A DNA stretch of 64,000 nt from Sipunculus nudus (Eukaryota > Annelida > Sipuncula > Golfingiida > Sipunculidae): NCBI GenBank assembly GCA_026874595.1, contig CM049307.1, positions 52,511,370-52,575,369 on the forward strand. Direction: 5' to 3'. Shown piece after piece: positions 41,001 through 49,100 of the stretch; the stretch's first letter is position 1; each line of letters starts with the position of its first letter. A program made the translations under genes and the position numbers. The notes beneath the pieces were generated by a model. That model was not told the DNA's origin and did not search any database. It saw only the letters and a list, made by a program, of their open reading frames with translations.

Positions 41001-43589
41001 AGACTTTTTTTCAAGAATATAACTTTATTTAATCAAGATTCAATTGTTTACCAAAAATTAGATCTGAATTTTGCAAATTTTTCAAGTTATTAGCATAAAT
41101 AAAAAATCAATACCTTAAATTTTGTCCAACTTTGGCAATGGCATTTTTTTTCCCTGTAAGCACTGTTGATTTAATGTTCACTGCATATATACATAAGGAA
41201 TTAATCTTTTAAAATCTGAAATTTCAAAGAAATTGATTGGAAAGAATAGCTTTTATTCACATTTTCATACACCATGTCAAGTGTTGTTTACATCTAGCCC
41301 ACCTAGTAGTACAGCCTTCACTTGCATTATGTAACTCACCCCAGGCAGCTTGCCTTGGCTCAGCTTGGCCACTACCAGCAGGCTTCCCCTCTGCCCTGCA
41401 CTCCCCCCCCCCCTCCCCCCCCCCCCCCCCCCCGATGGTGCATAAACTAGATGAATGTTATTATTTTCTGTATTTGATTCATTCTTATTCTAGGCTATGC
41501 TACATTTTAGATTTTGTATTGTACCACCAGGGTTACAATGATTAAAGTGTCCATTTAATTGTGTCCACAAAGTGGTGTATTGCTATGAAAGTGTGGATGT
41601 TCATCAGATAAGTAATTTCTTACTTCAGAAGAGTAAAAACTTCACCAGGTGTGAAATTGACTATTAATTCCAGTAATAAATTAAAACTGGGATAGTAATT
41701 AGCACAATGATATTGTTTGTCCCTCATTCAACCAACAGTGTGTATACTTTATTTGAAAAGATGTTTTTATTTTATCAAATTTACTGAATCTTTTATTTTA
41801 TTTTGGTGAATAAAATTAAGCATGTACTGAAAACTCCAATGTGCAAAACTGTTTAATAGTGATTCAAGGAATATTCTTGTAGATGCCATGTGTGGCATTA
41901 TTTTCTTTTAAATTCAGTTTAAACATTTATGATTTAAAAACAATAAAATATATACATGTGTATGCATATTATGACCCAATATGAGCTACACTCTGGATAT
42001 ATAATGATTGCAACTTTTGCAACAATTCTAATATTTTAACTTCTAGTTTCACTTTTTTTACTCTGTATATATAATGATTGCAACTTTTGCAACAATTCTA
42101 ATATTTTAACTTATATTTTCAGTTTTTTTTTTATTAAAAATTTATAAAACCTGTAAATAAAAAAAATGATTCAGATAAAAACTTCTTAATGGAAAAAGTG
42201 GATATGCTAAAAAAATAGGCTTATATATAAACTTAAATGCATTATTCCCTTGAAAGTGAAATAAAGGTATTAGTCCATTCTGTCCACTTGCCTGTCCATC
42301 TGTAAATTTTCATATGCATCACAGTATCTCAAAACTTTTACTGTTTTTCTTCATGACAGTCTTGTCATAGTCTTAGTTTGCAATCATATATTTAGATCTT
42401 TACTATAACCAAATAGGAGGGCCCCTTTCCTCTTAGCTTTTCATATTCTTATATAAATGAAAAACATTACAATAGAATATTTCTACATCCACCTTCGTGC
42501 TGCCCTCACTTTTCCCTTCTCCGAACCCCATCCCAAAGTCAGCCTGAGTAAGCAAGAAGAAGATGAATCAGATATATTCATACTTTAATATTTTGTATAA
42601 CTATTCGTCCATAGGTACCTATGTACATGCCAGAAATTTTGTCAATATTGTGTAATATGTAGACATAGTGGGCATCACAATAATGTATCTTGTCAAGACT
42701 AAAGAGATATTGTGTCATACAGTCACAAATTCATAAATCACTTCATCAGCATAGTTAATCATAACATCATATCTGTCAAATTGAAAGCTTGCAGACTACC
42801 ATACACTTTAGATCCTTCAACAAATAGCCTTATCATCATTCTACTACTGCTTATACTGCTGTCATTGCATTCATATTTGCTCAAATATATCACAATTTTC
42901 AACCCCTCCTAAATAAATAAAAAATAAACCACTATATTTTACTCTATTTATCCATCAGTCAGGTAATTTCATTTATCATTTACTCACATATTACATTACA
43001 ACATGTCCATGATATTCATAAGCTTTATCCACTCGATATAGTATCACAGTGGATGTAGTATCACATTTTTAGTCCAGTCACGATCAGCTGAGAGCCGTGA
43101 CCCATGGGTCCCTTGTCTTGGTTTCGGTGCAGTTTTAACATATTTCAGGTGTACTGAAAGCAGCATTCTTTTGATTGGATAAAAAATCCTGCAGTCTATA
43201 TCGCTCCATTTTATACTTAACCAATCCTTAGATGCTTTGCATTTTGTATTTCAGAGATATGTGAAACTGCACCTCAACTGTTTTGTGTATAATTATGTAT
43301 ATAATTAAATCTTTACACCATGTTAGACTTGCTGGTATTGAACTGTCATCAAATATCATTTTCCCCACATTTAGTGGGGCTATGTGCAATAACAACCACA
43401 TTCCTACCAGGAATCCTAGGTATCTTATGTTGTCTTATCATAACTGATTAAATAATCTTATCTGTCCACAGTCGCACACGTTTGGGCCGCTCTAGTTATC
43501 TCAGCGGAAGGTCCAGTATGGTTCCAACAACAGTGCCTAGTGATGAAGGATCAGGGGAAGAACAAGCTGCTGAGAATGAGAAAGAATGA
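1933..43589 (+). CDS. MYH9/10-like: Non-muscle myosin II heavy chain, 5'-partial gene model of 28 exons
   Basis: This gene encodes the heavy chain of conventional non-muscle myosin II, the actin-activated ATPase that forms bipolar filaments for cytokinesis, cortical tension and cell movement. Twenty-eight exons with GT-AG borders and matching phases join into 1588 residues. In order they carry the upper and lower 50K parts with switch II DIAGFE (about 82-87), loop 2 (about 246-263), the SH2 and SH1 cysteines (316, 326), two IQ motifs for essential and regulatory light chains (about 400-450), an unbroken heptad rod (about 460-1545) and a 40-residue tailpiece. Full-length family members are about 1960 residues, so roughly 370 N-terminal residues lie upstream. 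Phrases such as [20 protein letters not shown] and [18 protein letters not shown] match the non-muscle/smooth class rather than striated myosin. I found no frameshift or stop. The exons are listed one by one below. Confidence 0.97.
2633..4727 (+). mobile_element. Non-autonomous element with 145-bp satellite core
   Basis: The ends AGGGCCCCGC (2633-2642) and GCGGGGCCCT (4718-4727) are perfect 10-bp inverted repeats. Inside, after a GTCCGTCCATCCGTCC tract, run about 13 copies of a 145-bp unit (gattttctttcgcac ... cagctttcccaaattcac). A partial second head occurs at about 4211-4275. No transposase and no clear target-site duplication are visible. The layout resembles pearl-type bivalve elements. 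It fills most of the intron between exons 1 and 2. Confidence 0.65.
2706..4570 (+). repeat. 145-bp tandem array
   Basis: Successive gatttt(c)ttt anchors fall at 2851, 2996, 3141, 3286, 3431, 3576, 3721, 3866, 4011 and 4156, each exactly 145 bp apart. Copies differ by substitutions but not by length in this stretch. Confidence 0.9.
4892..5044 (+). CDS. Myosin exon 2 (switch II)
   Basis: Residues 40-90, phase 0 on both sides. It holds [15 protein letters not shown] and ends in switch [11 protein letters not shown]. Switch II senses the gamma-phosphate and couples ATP hydrolysis to lever movement. Confidence 0.96.
5843..6013 (+). CDS. Myosin exon 3 (relay helix)
   Basis: Residues 91-147. It carries [19 protein letters not shown], the relay helix signature that follows switch II in all myosins. 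It ends at LLEK before a gtgcaa donor. Confidence 0.96.
6413..6577 (+). CDS. Myosin exon 4 (lower 50K)
   Basis: Residues 148-202. It contains [14 protein letters not shown] and ends HYAGK. Family members have the same block between the relay helix and loop 2. Confidence 0.96.
7011..7125 (+). CDS. Myosin exon 5 (lower 50K)
   Basis: Residues 203-240 plus the first base of codon 241. It contains the conserved [14 protein letters not shown] and ends before a gtaagg donor. Confidence 0.95.
7648..7829 (+). CDS. Myosin exon 6 (loop 2 and actin-binding face)
   Basis: Residues 241-301. Loop 2 is short and mildly basic ([17 protein letters not shown]). After it come [14 protein letters not shown] and [13 protein letters not shown]. 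The ending NHEKK is typical of non-muscle and smooth-muscle heavy chains. A large repeat element begins only 17 bp after this exon. Confidence 0.96.
8133..10560 (+). repeat. ~336-bp tandem array centred on GGTGGCGCCACC
   Basis: The marker falls near 8185, 8522, 8859, 9194, 9530, 9868, 10203 and 10532. The 12-bp palindrome GGTGGCGCCACC is intact in the first six units and degraded in the last two. Confidence 0.88.
10700..11460 (+). repeat. ~140/280-bp tandem array
   Basis: Units with catatctcgg and a ggtggcgccac marker occur at about 10865, 11005, 11144 and 11289. Alternate units resemble each other most, giving a 280-bp dimer. Confidence 0.6.
12157..12348 (+). CDS. Myosin exon 7 (SH1/SH2 helix, converter)
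   Basis: Residues 302-365. The two reactive cysteines of [12 protein letters not shown] fall at residues 316 and 326, the standard ten-residue spacing of SH2 and SH1. The converter begins with GFPNR. Confidence 0.96.
12856..13016 (+). CDS. Myosin exon 8 (converter end, IQ1)
   Basis: Residues 366-418 plus two bases of codon 419. It has [20 protein letters not shown], then the first light-chain site [12 protein letters not shown], a variant IQ motif for the essential light chain. Confidence 0.95.
13111..13200 (+). mobile_element. Head fragment of the Helentron/pearl-like family
   Basis: tagctcagctgactgaagta and a ccgttgtccatctggc tract resemble the heads of the larger copies. No matching tail follows before exon 9. 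Confidence 0.45.
13407..13515 (+). CDS. Myosin exon 9 (IQ2)
   Basis: Residues 419-455. The second IQ motif reads [18 protein letters not shown]. It binds the regulatory light chain, through which MLCK and ROCK act in this class. It ends LFTK, just before the head-rod junction. Confidence 0.95.
13900..14103 (+). CDS. Myosin exon 10 (head-rod junction, S2)
   Basis: Residues 456-523. VKPLLQV carries the junction and heptads start directly after it. It ends [11 protein letters not shown], strongly conserved in non-muscle heavy chains. Confidence 0.95.
14507..14655 (+). CDS. Myosin exon 11 (S2 coiled coil)
   Basis: Residues 524-572 plus two bases of codon 573. It is a coiled coil with [11 protein letters not shown] and an acidic EEEEE patch. 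Its last 37 bases and the first part of the following intron are repeated twice more downstream (see the repeat at 14619-14935). Confidence 0.94.
14619..14935 (+). repeat. Triplicated exon-intron border of exon 11
   Basis: The exon's last bases (ctccagggaaccatccagga) and about 75 bp of intron recur at 14737 and 14849, giving a ~112-bp unit with three copies. Copy 2 has lost the donor (gaacattttg) and copy 3 keeps a GT (gaacagtgtg). Both copies lie downstream of the true donor at 14656. Confidence 0.85.
15328..15442 (+). CDS. Myosin exon 12 (S2 coiled coil)
   Basis: Residues 573-611, including [20 protein letters not shown]. It keeps the heptad register of the previous exon. Confidence 0.94.
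15833..15988 (+). CDS. Myosin exon 13 (rod)
   Basis: Residues 612-663. It has [14 protein letters not shown] and [16 protein letters not shown]. Phase 0 at both ends. Confidence 0.94.
16723..16871 (+). CDS. Myosin exon 14 (rod)
   Basis: Residues 664-712 plus two bases of codon 713. It is highly charged coiled coil with [15 protein letters not shown] and SLAKREEEI. Confidence 0.94.
17605..17749 (+). CDS. Myosin exon 15 (rod)
   Basis: Residues 713-761, ending [12 protein letters not shown], a recognisable block of non-muscle myosin rods. The acceptor is ttttttag. Confidence 0.94.
18342..18554 (+). CDS. Myosin exon 16 (rod)
   Basis: Residues 762-832, from [14 protein letters not shown] to [20 protein letters not shown]. 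It is an exact multiple of three (71 codons). Confidence 0.94.
18945..19450 (+). repeat. Dispersed repeat with ~140-bp internal period, copy 2
   Basis: It is homologous to the repeat at 165-780, with the same CTGTCTGTTAACT head and blocks at about 19090, 19239 and 19381. It lies in the intron between exons 16 and 17. Confidence 0.6.
19548..19754 (+). CDS. Myosin exon 17 (rod)
   Basis: Residues 833-901 (69 codons), ending LNEKVSKLQ before a consensus gtaagt donor. Confidence 0.94.
19755..21013 (+). other. Introns between exons 17 and 19
   Basis: The introns at 19755-20324 and 20583-21013 are plain AT-rich introns. I see nothing further in them. Confidence 0.55.
20325..20582 (+). CDS. Myosin exon 18 (rod)
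   Basis: Residues 902-987 (86 codons). It has [17 protein letters not shown] and [13 protein letters not shown], both standard for the central rod. Confidence 0.95.
21014..21181 (+). CDS. Myosin exon 19 (rod)
   Basis: Residues 988-1043 (56 codons), with [20 protein letters not shown]. The intron after it is 5.3 kb and full of repeat elements. Confidence 0.95.
21503..23010 (+). mobile_element. Helentron/pearl-like element, copy 2 (head-truncated)
   Basis: It starts abruptly at catagtcgtggtccattgtcc without the TAGCTCAG head and holds two units about 670 bp apart (ataatgttagatgtc near 21590 and 22260). It ends in a region shared with 40570-40680. A family-type tail at 26380-26415 may be its displaced end. 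Confidence 0.55.
23450..26065 (+). mobile_element. Helentron/pearl-like element, copy 3
   Basis: The full head tagctcagctgactataag with a small hairpin (agctcag ... ctgagct) is followed by a GTCC tract. The tail is cgtcgtgacccataggtccc then ttgtt. It is 2.6 kb, highly similar to copy 4 along its length, and lacks coding capacity. Confidence 0.7.
26380..26415 (+). mobile_element. Isolated tail of the Helentron/pearl-like family
   Basis: cagccgagcgatgtgaccca and tgggtcccttgtt match the family tail, but no own head lies directly upstream. It may be the far end of copy 2, split by insertion of copy 3. Confidence 0.45.
26499..26611 (+). CDS. Myosin exon 20 (rod), between two large direct repeats
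   Basis: Residues 1044-1080 plus two bases of codon 1081. It has [20 protein letters not shown] and [10 protein letters not shown]. At 113 nt it is not a multiple of three, so skipping or deleting it would shift the frame. A large element ends 434 bp before it and a closely similar one starts 46 bp after it. Confidence 0.95.
26658..29276 (+). mobile_element. Helentron/pearl-like element, copy 4
   Basis: It has a head like copy 3 and a tail of gtgagcgccatgacccatgg then gtcccttgtt. It is 2.6 kb and starts 46 bp after exon 20. An open frame seen antisense in copy 3 is broken here. Confidence 0.7.
29340..29830. repeat. Possible degraded interspersed repeat
   Basis: A ctgtctgtccatctgtcact tract lies within sequence like other repeat heads in the window (gaggtca-type and atcaaaggtca words). 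Borders are not visible. Confidence 0.3.
30015..30195 (+). CDS. Myosin exon 21 (rod)
   Basis: Residues 1081-1141. [19 protein letters not shown] and [11 protein letters not shown] identify the segment clearly. The acceptor is aattatag. Confidence 0.95.
30640..30852 (+). CDS. Myosin exon 22 (rod)
   Basis: Residues 1142-1212 (71 codons), starting [15 protein letters not shown] and continuing through [19 protein letters not shown]. Confidence 0.95.
31359..31520 (+). CDS. Myosin exon 23 (rod)
   Basis: Residues 1213-1266 (54 codons), ending [11 protein letters not shown] before a gtgagg donor. Confidence 0.94.
31861..32202 (+). CDS. Myosin exon 24 (rod, longest exon)
   Basis: Residues 1267-1380 (114 codons), the longest exon in the window. 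It covers [34 protein letters not shown] and [20 protein letters not shown]. The light-meromyosin part of the rod drives filament assembly. Confidence 0.95.
32460..32680 (+). repeat. SINE-like unit
   Basis: ggcgacccgggttagtttcc resembles a tRNA-type B box. It is followed by gggttctccggtttccacca, a phrase common in invertebrate SINEs. No clear A box or flanking duplication is seen. It lies between exons 24 and 25 on the sense strand. Confidence 0.45.
33037..33245 (+). CDS. Myosin exon 25 (rod)
   Basis: Residues 1381-1449 plus two bases of codon 1450. The acceptor is aatacaaag, weaker than most in this gene. [17 protein letters not shown] matches the family. Confidence 0.93.
33246..34473 (+). 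other. Introns between exons 25 and 27
   Basis: The introns at 33246-33814 and 33924-34473 hold a G run at 34241-34250. I see nothing else I can support. Confidence 0.5.
33815..33923 (+). CDS. Myosin exon 26 (rod)
   Basis: Residues 1450-1486, with [20 protein letters not shown] and HADQYKEQ. It lies in the assembly-competence part of the tail. Confidence 0.94.
34474..34664 (+). CDS. Myosin exon 27 (rod end)
   Basis: Residues 1487-1549 plus two bases (GG) of glycine codon 1550. It has [19 protein letters not shown] and ends the coiled coil at [12 protein letters not shown]. Its gtgagt donor faces an 8.8-kb intron and can pair with the final exon or with the candidate cassette at 35771. Confidence 0.94.
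34773..35505. mobile_element. Tc1/mariner-type MITE
   Basis: The ends CAGTGGACCC and GGGACCACTG form inverted repeats with one mismatch and are flanked by TA on both sides, the target duplication of the Tc1/mariner/pogo superfamily. It is about 733 bp with no transposase frame. It lies in the last myosin intron, 266 bp before the candidate cassette exon. Confidence 0.6.
35771..35813 (+). CDS. Candidate alternative C-terminal cassette exon (not part of the main model)
   Basis: This is a 43-nt segment bounded by tttctgtgacag and cag/gtacat, with a branch-site-like cctaat about 16 nt before the acceptor. Joined to exon 27 it completes the same glycine codon (GGA instead of GGT), adds KRQTSPE and stops at TAG (35793-35795). 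The result would be a 1557-residue isoform without the normal tailpiece. RQTSP holds a basophilic and a proline-directed serine. That it is used is inference; no transcript is available here. Confidence 0.45.
36539..37060. repeat. Two diverged copies of a ~258-bp unit
   Basis: gaatcttgc(a/g)cctt ... ggctaattaaa ... gacatcaaagcatt recurs 258 bp apart. The pair is more GC-rich than its surroundings. Confidence 0.6.
37061..39849 (+). other. Last myosin intron, middle part
   Basis: AT-rich DNA with a G run near 38592-38603 and a T run at 39129-39144. A CTCF-like motif lies at 38943-38954. No gene seen on either strand. Confidence 0.5.
38943..38954 (-). promoter_or_regulatory. CTCF-like core motif
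   Basis: On the minus strand it reads CCACCAGGTGGC, which fits the CTCF core CCASYAGRKGGC at every position. Whether it is bound is unknown. Confidence 0.3.
41402..41433. repeat. C-rich homopolymer tract
   Basis: Cytosine runs broken by a single T, with clear potential for G-quadruplex formation on the minus strand. Confidence 0.85.
41990..42125. repeat. 70-bp direct duplication
   Basis: ataatgattgcaacttttgc begins at 42001 and again at 42071. The two units are almost identical, so the duplication is recent. Confidence 0.85.
43472..43589 (+). CDS. Myosin exon 28 (non-helical tailpiece and stop)
   Basis: Residues 1550-1588 and TGA at 43587-43589. A basic serine-rich half ([15 protein letters not shown]) is followed by an acidic half ([17 protein letters not shown]) with an SGEE casein-kinase-2 type site at serine 1577. 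Tailpieces of this class are phosphorylated to control filament disassembly. Confidence 0.95.
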
Positions 43590-44034
43590 ATGGAATACAA
43601 GCTTCATTAATCAGATCTGATTGGCTGAGAGGGCCGTGTGGTGGCCTACTGAACAATACATTCCTTAATTGCGATATACTACGGTCCGGGTGGGCGCACT
43701 CTTGAATGGTGCACGGAGTGCACACTGTGTGTGTCAAAATGTGCTTATTTGCAATCCTTCCCCTGAGTGACTTGTGCTGTCGAAGCGAACTTATGTTATA
43801 CTTAAGCCTAGTAATAATGATGGAGCACTTAGTGATTAAAAAAGATGCATAATTGGCTTAGTTGCACATAGATATAGTTAAACCCCCATGTGTTATATAG
43901 GTAGAAGGGTTCAATGATATTATTGGGGGAAAATATGCCTTCAGATGCTATTAACTATAATAGTCTATTTTTGGAAAATGTTTGCTTATTATTATGGATT
44001 TTTTGTTGCATATTACCCATGCATTTATTTTTAC

Positions 44035-44039
<5 letters not shown>

Positions 44040-44069
<30 letters not shown>
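44040..44069. repeat. AT dinucleotide microsatellite
   Basis: About 15 AT units in the myosin 3' UTR. Length is likely polymorphic. Confidence 0.9.
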
Positions 44070-44072
<3 letters not shown>

Positions 44073-44208
44073 TTTCCTGTGTTGAATATTTTCTACCAAA
44101 ACTTTCTCCTACTGGAGCTTTCTCACAATCTACATTATGAAGGAGATTAGCGATAATTTTCGCCAGACCACGGCACCATGGGTCTTTTTTTCCCACCTCT
44201 GTATGCAA

Positions 44209-44228
44209 GACCACTGATGTCAGTGGTC
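44209..44228 (+). other. Hairpin in the myosin 3' UTR
   Basis: GACCACTG and CAGTGGTC form a perfect 8-bp stem around an ATGT loop. It lies 620 bases after the stop codon. Function unknown. Confidence 0.4.
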
Positions 44229-46184
44229 GGGGTCTTCTCACGGGGGTAGGCATGTTGACATTGTTTTGTAGGTTGCATCCACCGAATATTGACTTAACTA
44301 AAGAAAATACAAATACAATGCAGTTCATTACTTTTCTTGTTATTGGTTTCCTCTCAGTCAGCGGACCATTATTAACTGAATGTCACTGTAGTATATACAT
44401 TAACAACTTATCTCAACACAATGTGCCACATCTTTTAACAGTATGAAGCACAAGTGATTTAGATTGATTTAGTAAGATCATTGTAATAATATATCATTTC
44501 TGCAATCATTTTGATATATATACAAGGCTTAACAAGCCAAGGAATATGTCGGATATTACATTGCTATAATTTACAAAATTTAGCTTCAAACATGTATTGA
44601 ATTATCTGGGAAATAAACCAGATCACATCTCTAAAGTAATGGAAGACCACTGTAACATGACACATATTTCTCATGGAAAGATGATGTATTTATCAGCCAA
44701 TATAATTCACAGGTCTGTTGGTTTAATTGGAGCCAGCAGTGGTTTTTAAGTGAAATTCAGTGAACTATATTTTTTATTATGTGTAATATTGGGAAAGAAT
44801 ATCCCCTTGTGCACTATGCATATATACTTACACTGGTTTGGTAGGAACCACTTGTATATGGGCTTACTTATATATCTGTAACACTGTTCTGGTATAATCT
44901 GGTCCTTAAATGCAACAAACATGCACCTGACATCAACAATCAGTTAATTCTCACTCATATACTTAATACTACAGTACACACGCACCTTTTGAAGGTAATG
45001 GTAGAGATGCCCTTTAATTAAAACCTGCTCAGGGGGTTTGGTCTTTTTACTTACATGGGTGCATAGTGGGGGTAACTGTCTTGAGTATGTCAACCTCTGT
45101 GGCAACTAAGTAATCTGCACCAGCTGGCAGATCATTTATCATTTATACAGGGATCATTTTGGGTAGACCATTTAATATTTGAGACAGTAATATATTAATT
45201 TTTTATATTTATTTACTTTGGGCTACGGTTACTTTCAACGCTGTTTATGCACACGATGGTTAGGTAAGCACAGTCGTCAGAAGCCTTCACATGACATTTC
45301 ATAGTTATGGAGGTGCTAATCATTAACCAATTAAGTATTGACCCTTAAAAGTAAAAAAAAAAAAATTTAAATATTAACAATGGTATAAATCTACATATAT
45401 GTTATTTACAACATATGCTTGTGTGATGATGTATATCTTGAAGCTAGTATCATCCAGACTGGAGATAAGATTCGCACAAGACGTAATGGATCTGATGAGT
45501 TATAATTGGTGACAAAAAATTTAAGTTATACAGACGAGGTTGAGGACATGCATTGTGGGAGTTGTATTGTTAGTAACCCTGGGTGCGGGTGTTGCTGAGC
45601 AATATGTAGGGACCAGGGGCTGTTAGCGTTATTCAATGGGATTGGGACAGGGTTCTGACAGGTCCTGATATAATAATCAAAGGCAACTGTTGCCGCACTT
45701 CATCCGTGATATGGAAGCATCCATCAGCCAAGTTTTCATGTGAGAGGAGCTTTCAGAACTATACATTACTGCAGTCATTTTGTATCTAGTTCTAATTTTC
45801 CAATACTAAACTGTGAAATAAAACCTACAGTAAATGCTTACTTGCTTTTGCTTTTATTATAAATTGGTGTGTCAGCATGCAGAGTGTATGGTGTGGTATG
45901 AAGGAACTATTTTAGGCTTTCAGGGCAGAGTAATTCTATAAAGCTTTAATTGGTTTTCTTGGACAGAATTAAACATTTGTCTGCTATCAAGAGCTTTATA
46001 ACTTGAACTGGCCCCTACACATTGAATTTATCCATATTTAACTCTGCTAGATAGTCGTGTAGCTTTCCATATGACACATTAAAGAAAGAAGTTAAGCATG
46101 TCCAGTTGCCCCATGCGAGTAAACCTGTTCTTAGTTCATTAAACTATATAGGAATACAAGTGGGTGATCTTCTACAAGTATAAT

Positions 46185-49100
46185 GTCCCCAGGTGTCCTG
46201 GTAGGAACACCAGTCTGAAATCCATTAAATTTCAAGCAAGTGTCCTAATGGGTACACCTGTATAAAGCTTATAAAAATGTCTCACAAGTAACTTAGTAGG
46301 TTAACCTGTCTCGGGTCCATTAAATGTCCCACAAGTATCCTGGTGGTACACCTGTTAAAGGTCCATTAATTTTAAAATGTCCAACAAAACTCTTGGTGGC
46401 ATACCTGTCTCAGGTCCATTAAGATATCACATATTCCAGTGGGTACACCTGGACAAGGTCCATAAAAATATTCTGGTGGATGCACCTGTCCAAGGTCCAT
46501 TAAAATATCTCATAAGAACACTAAACAGTCATGGTACACCTGTCCAAGATCCATTAAAATATCATCCATTAAAGTTAAAGTATCCTGGTCAAGTACACTG
46601 TCTCCTAGAATGTCCTAAAGTGTCCTGGTCTACCAGAATGTCTTCAAGTGCACCTGTGTAAGGTTCATCAAAGTATCTTTGTCAAACACCCCTGTACAGG
46701 GTCTAATAGAACTTCCTCAAGTATCCTGGTCAGGTACAACTGTCCAAGGACCACAAGAATGTCCTCAAGTATCCTTGTCAAGTACATCTGTCAAAGGTCC
46801 ACTAGAATGTCAAGTATCCTGGTCAAGTATGCCTGTCCAAGAATGCCAAGTGCACCTGTGTATGATGTCCTCTATCCTGAAATAACATCTGTCCAAGGAC
46901 CAAAAGAATATCCTTAAGTGTCCAAGAATGTAAAGTGCACCTGTGTAATGTTCATTATGATGTCCTCTAGTTTTCCTGGTCAATTACATCTGTCCAAGGA
47001 CCACAAGAATGTCCAAGTATCCTAGTCAAGTACACCTGTCCAAGTGGCACAAGTGTGTCAAGTATCCATCTGTCCAAGGTCCACTCTGATGTCCTCAAGT
47101 ATCCTGGCTAAGTACACCTGTCCAAGACCACAAATGTGTCCTTATCAATCTGTCAAAAGTCCACTAGAATGTCAAGTATCCTGGTCAAGTACACCTGTCC
47201 AAGAATGTCAAGTGCACCTGTGTATGATGTTTTCTTCAGAAATAACATCTGTCCAAGGACCACAAGAATATCCTCAAGTGTCCTGGTCAAGTGCACCTGA
47301 CCAAGGTTCACAAGAATGTCCTCAAGTATCCTGGTCAAGTTCATCTATGAAAGGTCCACTAGAATGTCAAGCATTCTGGCCAAGTACACCTGTCCAAGTG
47401 CACCTTTGTAAGGTTCATCATGATGTCCTCTAGTATCCTAGTCAAAAACATATGTCCAAGGACCACAAGAATGTCTTCAAATATCCTGGTCAAGAACACC
47501 TGACAAAGATCTAGAATGTCAATTGCACCTGTGTAAGGTTCATTACGATGCCCTCTAGTTTTCCCAGTCTAGTACACCTATCCAAGGTTTACTAGAATGT
47601 TGAGTGCACCTGTGGAAGGTTCATTATGATGTCCTCAAGTATCTTGATCAAGCACACCTGTCCAAATTCTCCTTGTATGTCAAGTATCCTGGTCAAGTAC
47701 ATCCGTCCAAAGTCTCCTAGTATGTCAAGTATCCTGATCAAGCACACCTGCCAAAGGTCTACTTGTATGTCAAGTATCCTGGCAAAGTACACCTGTCCAA
47801 GGTCTCCTAGTATGTAAAGTATCCTGGTCAAGTACGTATGCCAAAGTCTCCAAGAATGTCATGTATCCTGGTCAAGTACATCTGTCAATGGTCTCCTAGT
47901 ATGTCAAGTATCCTGGTCAAGTACATCTGTCCATGGTCCAAAAGAATTACCTCAAGTATCCAGGTCATGCACACCTGTCCAAGGTCTCCTTGAATGTCAA
48001 GTATCCTGGCCAAGTACACCTGTCAAAGGTCTCCTGGTATGTCAAGTATCCTGGTCAAGAACGTCTGCCCCAGGTCAACAAGAATTTCTTCACCCTGGCT
48101 AGGTACACCTGTTGAAGAGCCAAAAGTGTGTCAAGTATCCATCTGTCCAAGGTCTGCTAGAATGTCTTCAAGTATCCTGGTCAAGTACATCTGTCAATGG
48201 TCTCCTAGTATGTCAAGTATCCTGGTCAAGTACATCTGTCCATGGTCCACAAGAATTTCCTCAAGTATCCTGGTCAAGCACACCTGTCCAAGGTCTCCTT
48301 GTATGTCAAGTATCCTGGTCAAGAACATCTGTCCAAGGTCTCCTAGTATGTCAAGTATCCTGATCAAGCACACCTGCCCAAGGTCTACTTGTATGTCAAG
48401 TATCCTGGTCAAGAACATCTGTCCCAGTCCACAAGAATTTCCTCACCCTGGCTAGGTACACCTGTTGAAGAGCCACAAGTGTGTCAAGTATCATTCTGTC
48501 AAAGGTCCACTAGAATGTCTTTAAGTATCCTGGTTAAGTACACCTGTCCATGAGCCACAAGTGTGTCAGTATCCATCTGTCAAAAGTCCACTAGAATGCC
48601 AAGCATTCTGGTCAAGTACACCTGTCCAAGTGCACCTTTGTAAGGTTAATCATGATGTCCTCTAGTATCCTAGTCAAAAACATATGTCCAAGCACCACAA
48701 GAATGTCTTCAAATATCCTGGTCAAGTACACCTATCCAAGGTCTACTAAAATGTCAGTGGCACCTGTGTAAGGTTCATTATGATGTCCTCAAGTATCTTG
48801 GTCAAGTACACCTGTCCAATGTCTCCTTTGTATGTCAAGTATCCTGGTCAAGTACATCTGTCCAAGGTCTCCTAGTATGTCAAGTATCCTGGTCAAGTAC
48901 ATATGCCAAAGTCTCCAAGAATGTCAAGTATCCTGGTGGTGCACCTGTTCAAGGTCCATTAATTCTAAAATGTCCAACAAAACTCTTGGTAGCATACCTG
49001 TCTCAGGTCCATTAAGATTAAAATATCTCATAAGAACACTAATCAGTAATGGTACACCTGTCCAAGGTCCATTAAAATATCCATTAAAGTTAAAGTATTC

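Larger units (their letters stand above)
39850..43116 (+). mobile_element. Helentron/pearl-like element, copy 5
   Basis: The head tagctcagctgactataag is followed by a GTCC/GTCT tract. Two internal units start near 40000 and 40676. The tail reads cagctgagagccgtgaccca then tgggtcccttgt. It contains a long interrupted C run (41402-41433) and a 70-bp duplication (41990-42125). Confidence 0.65.
43590..45822 (+). other. Myosin 3' untranslated region (end uncertain)
   Basis: This is non-coding sequence directly after the stop. Poly(A) signals AATAAA occur at 44612-44617 and 45817-45822; I cannot tell which is used. It includes an (AT)n run at 44040-44069 and a hairpin at 44209-44228. Confidence 0.5.
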
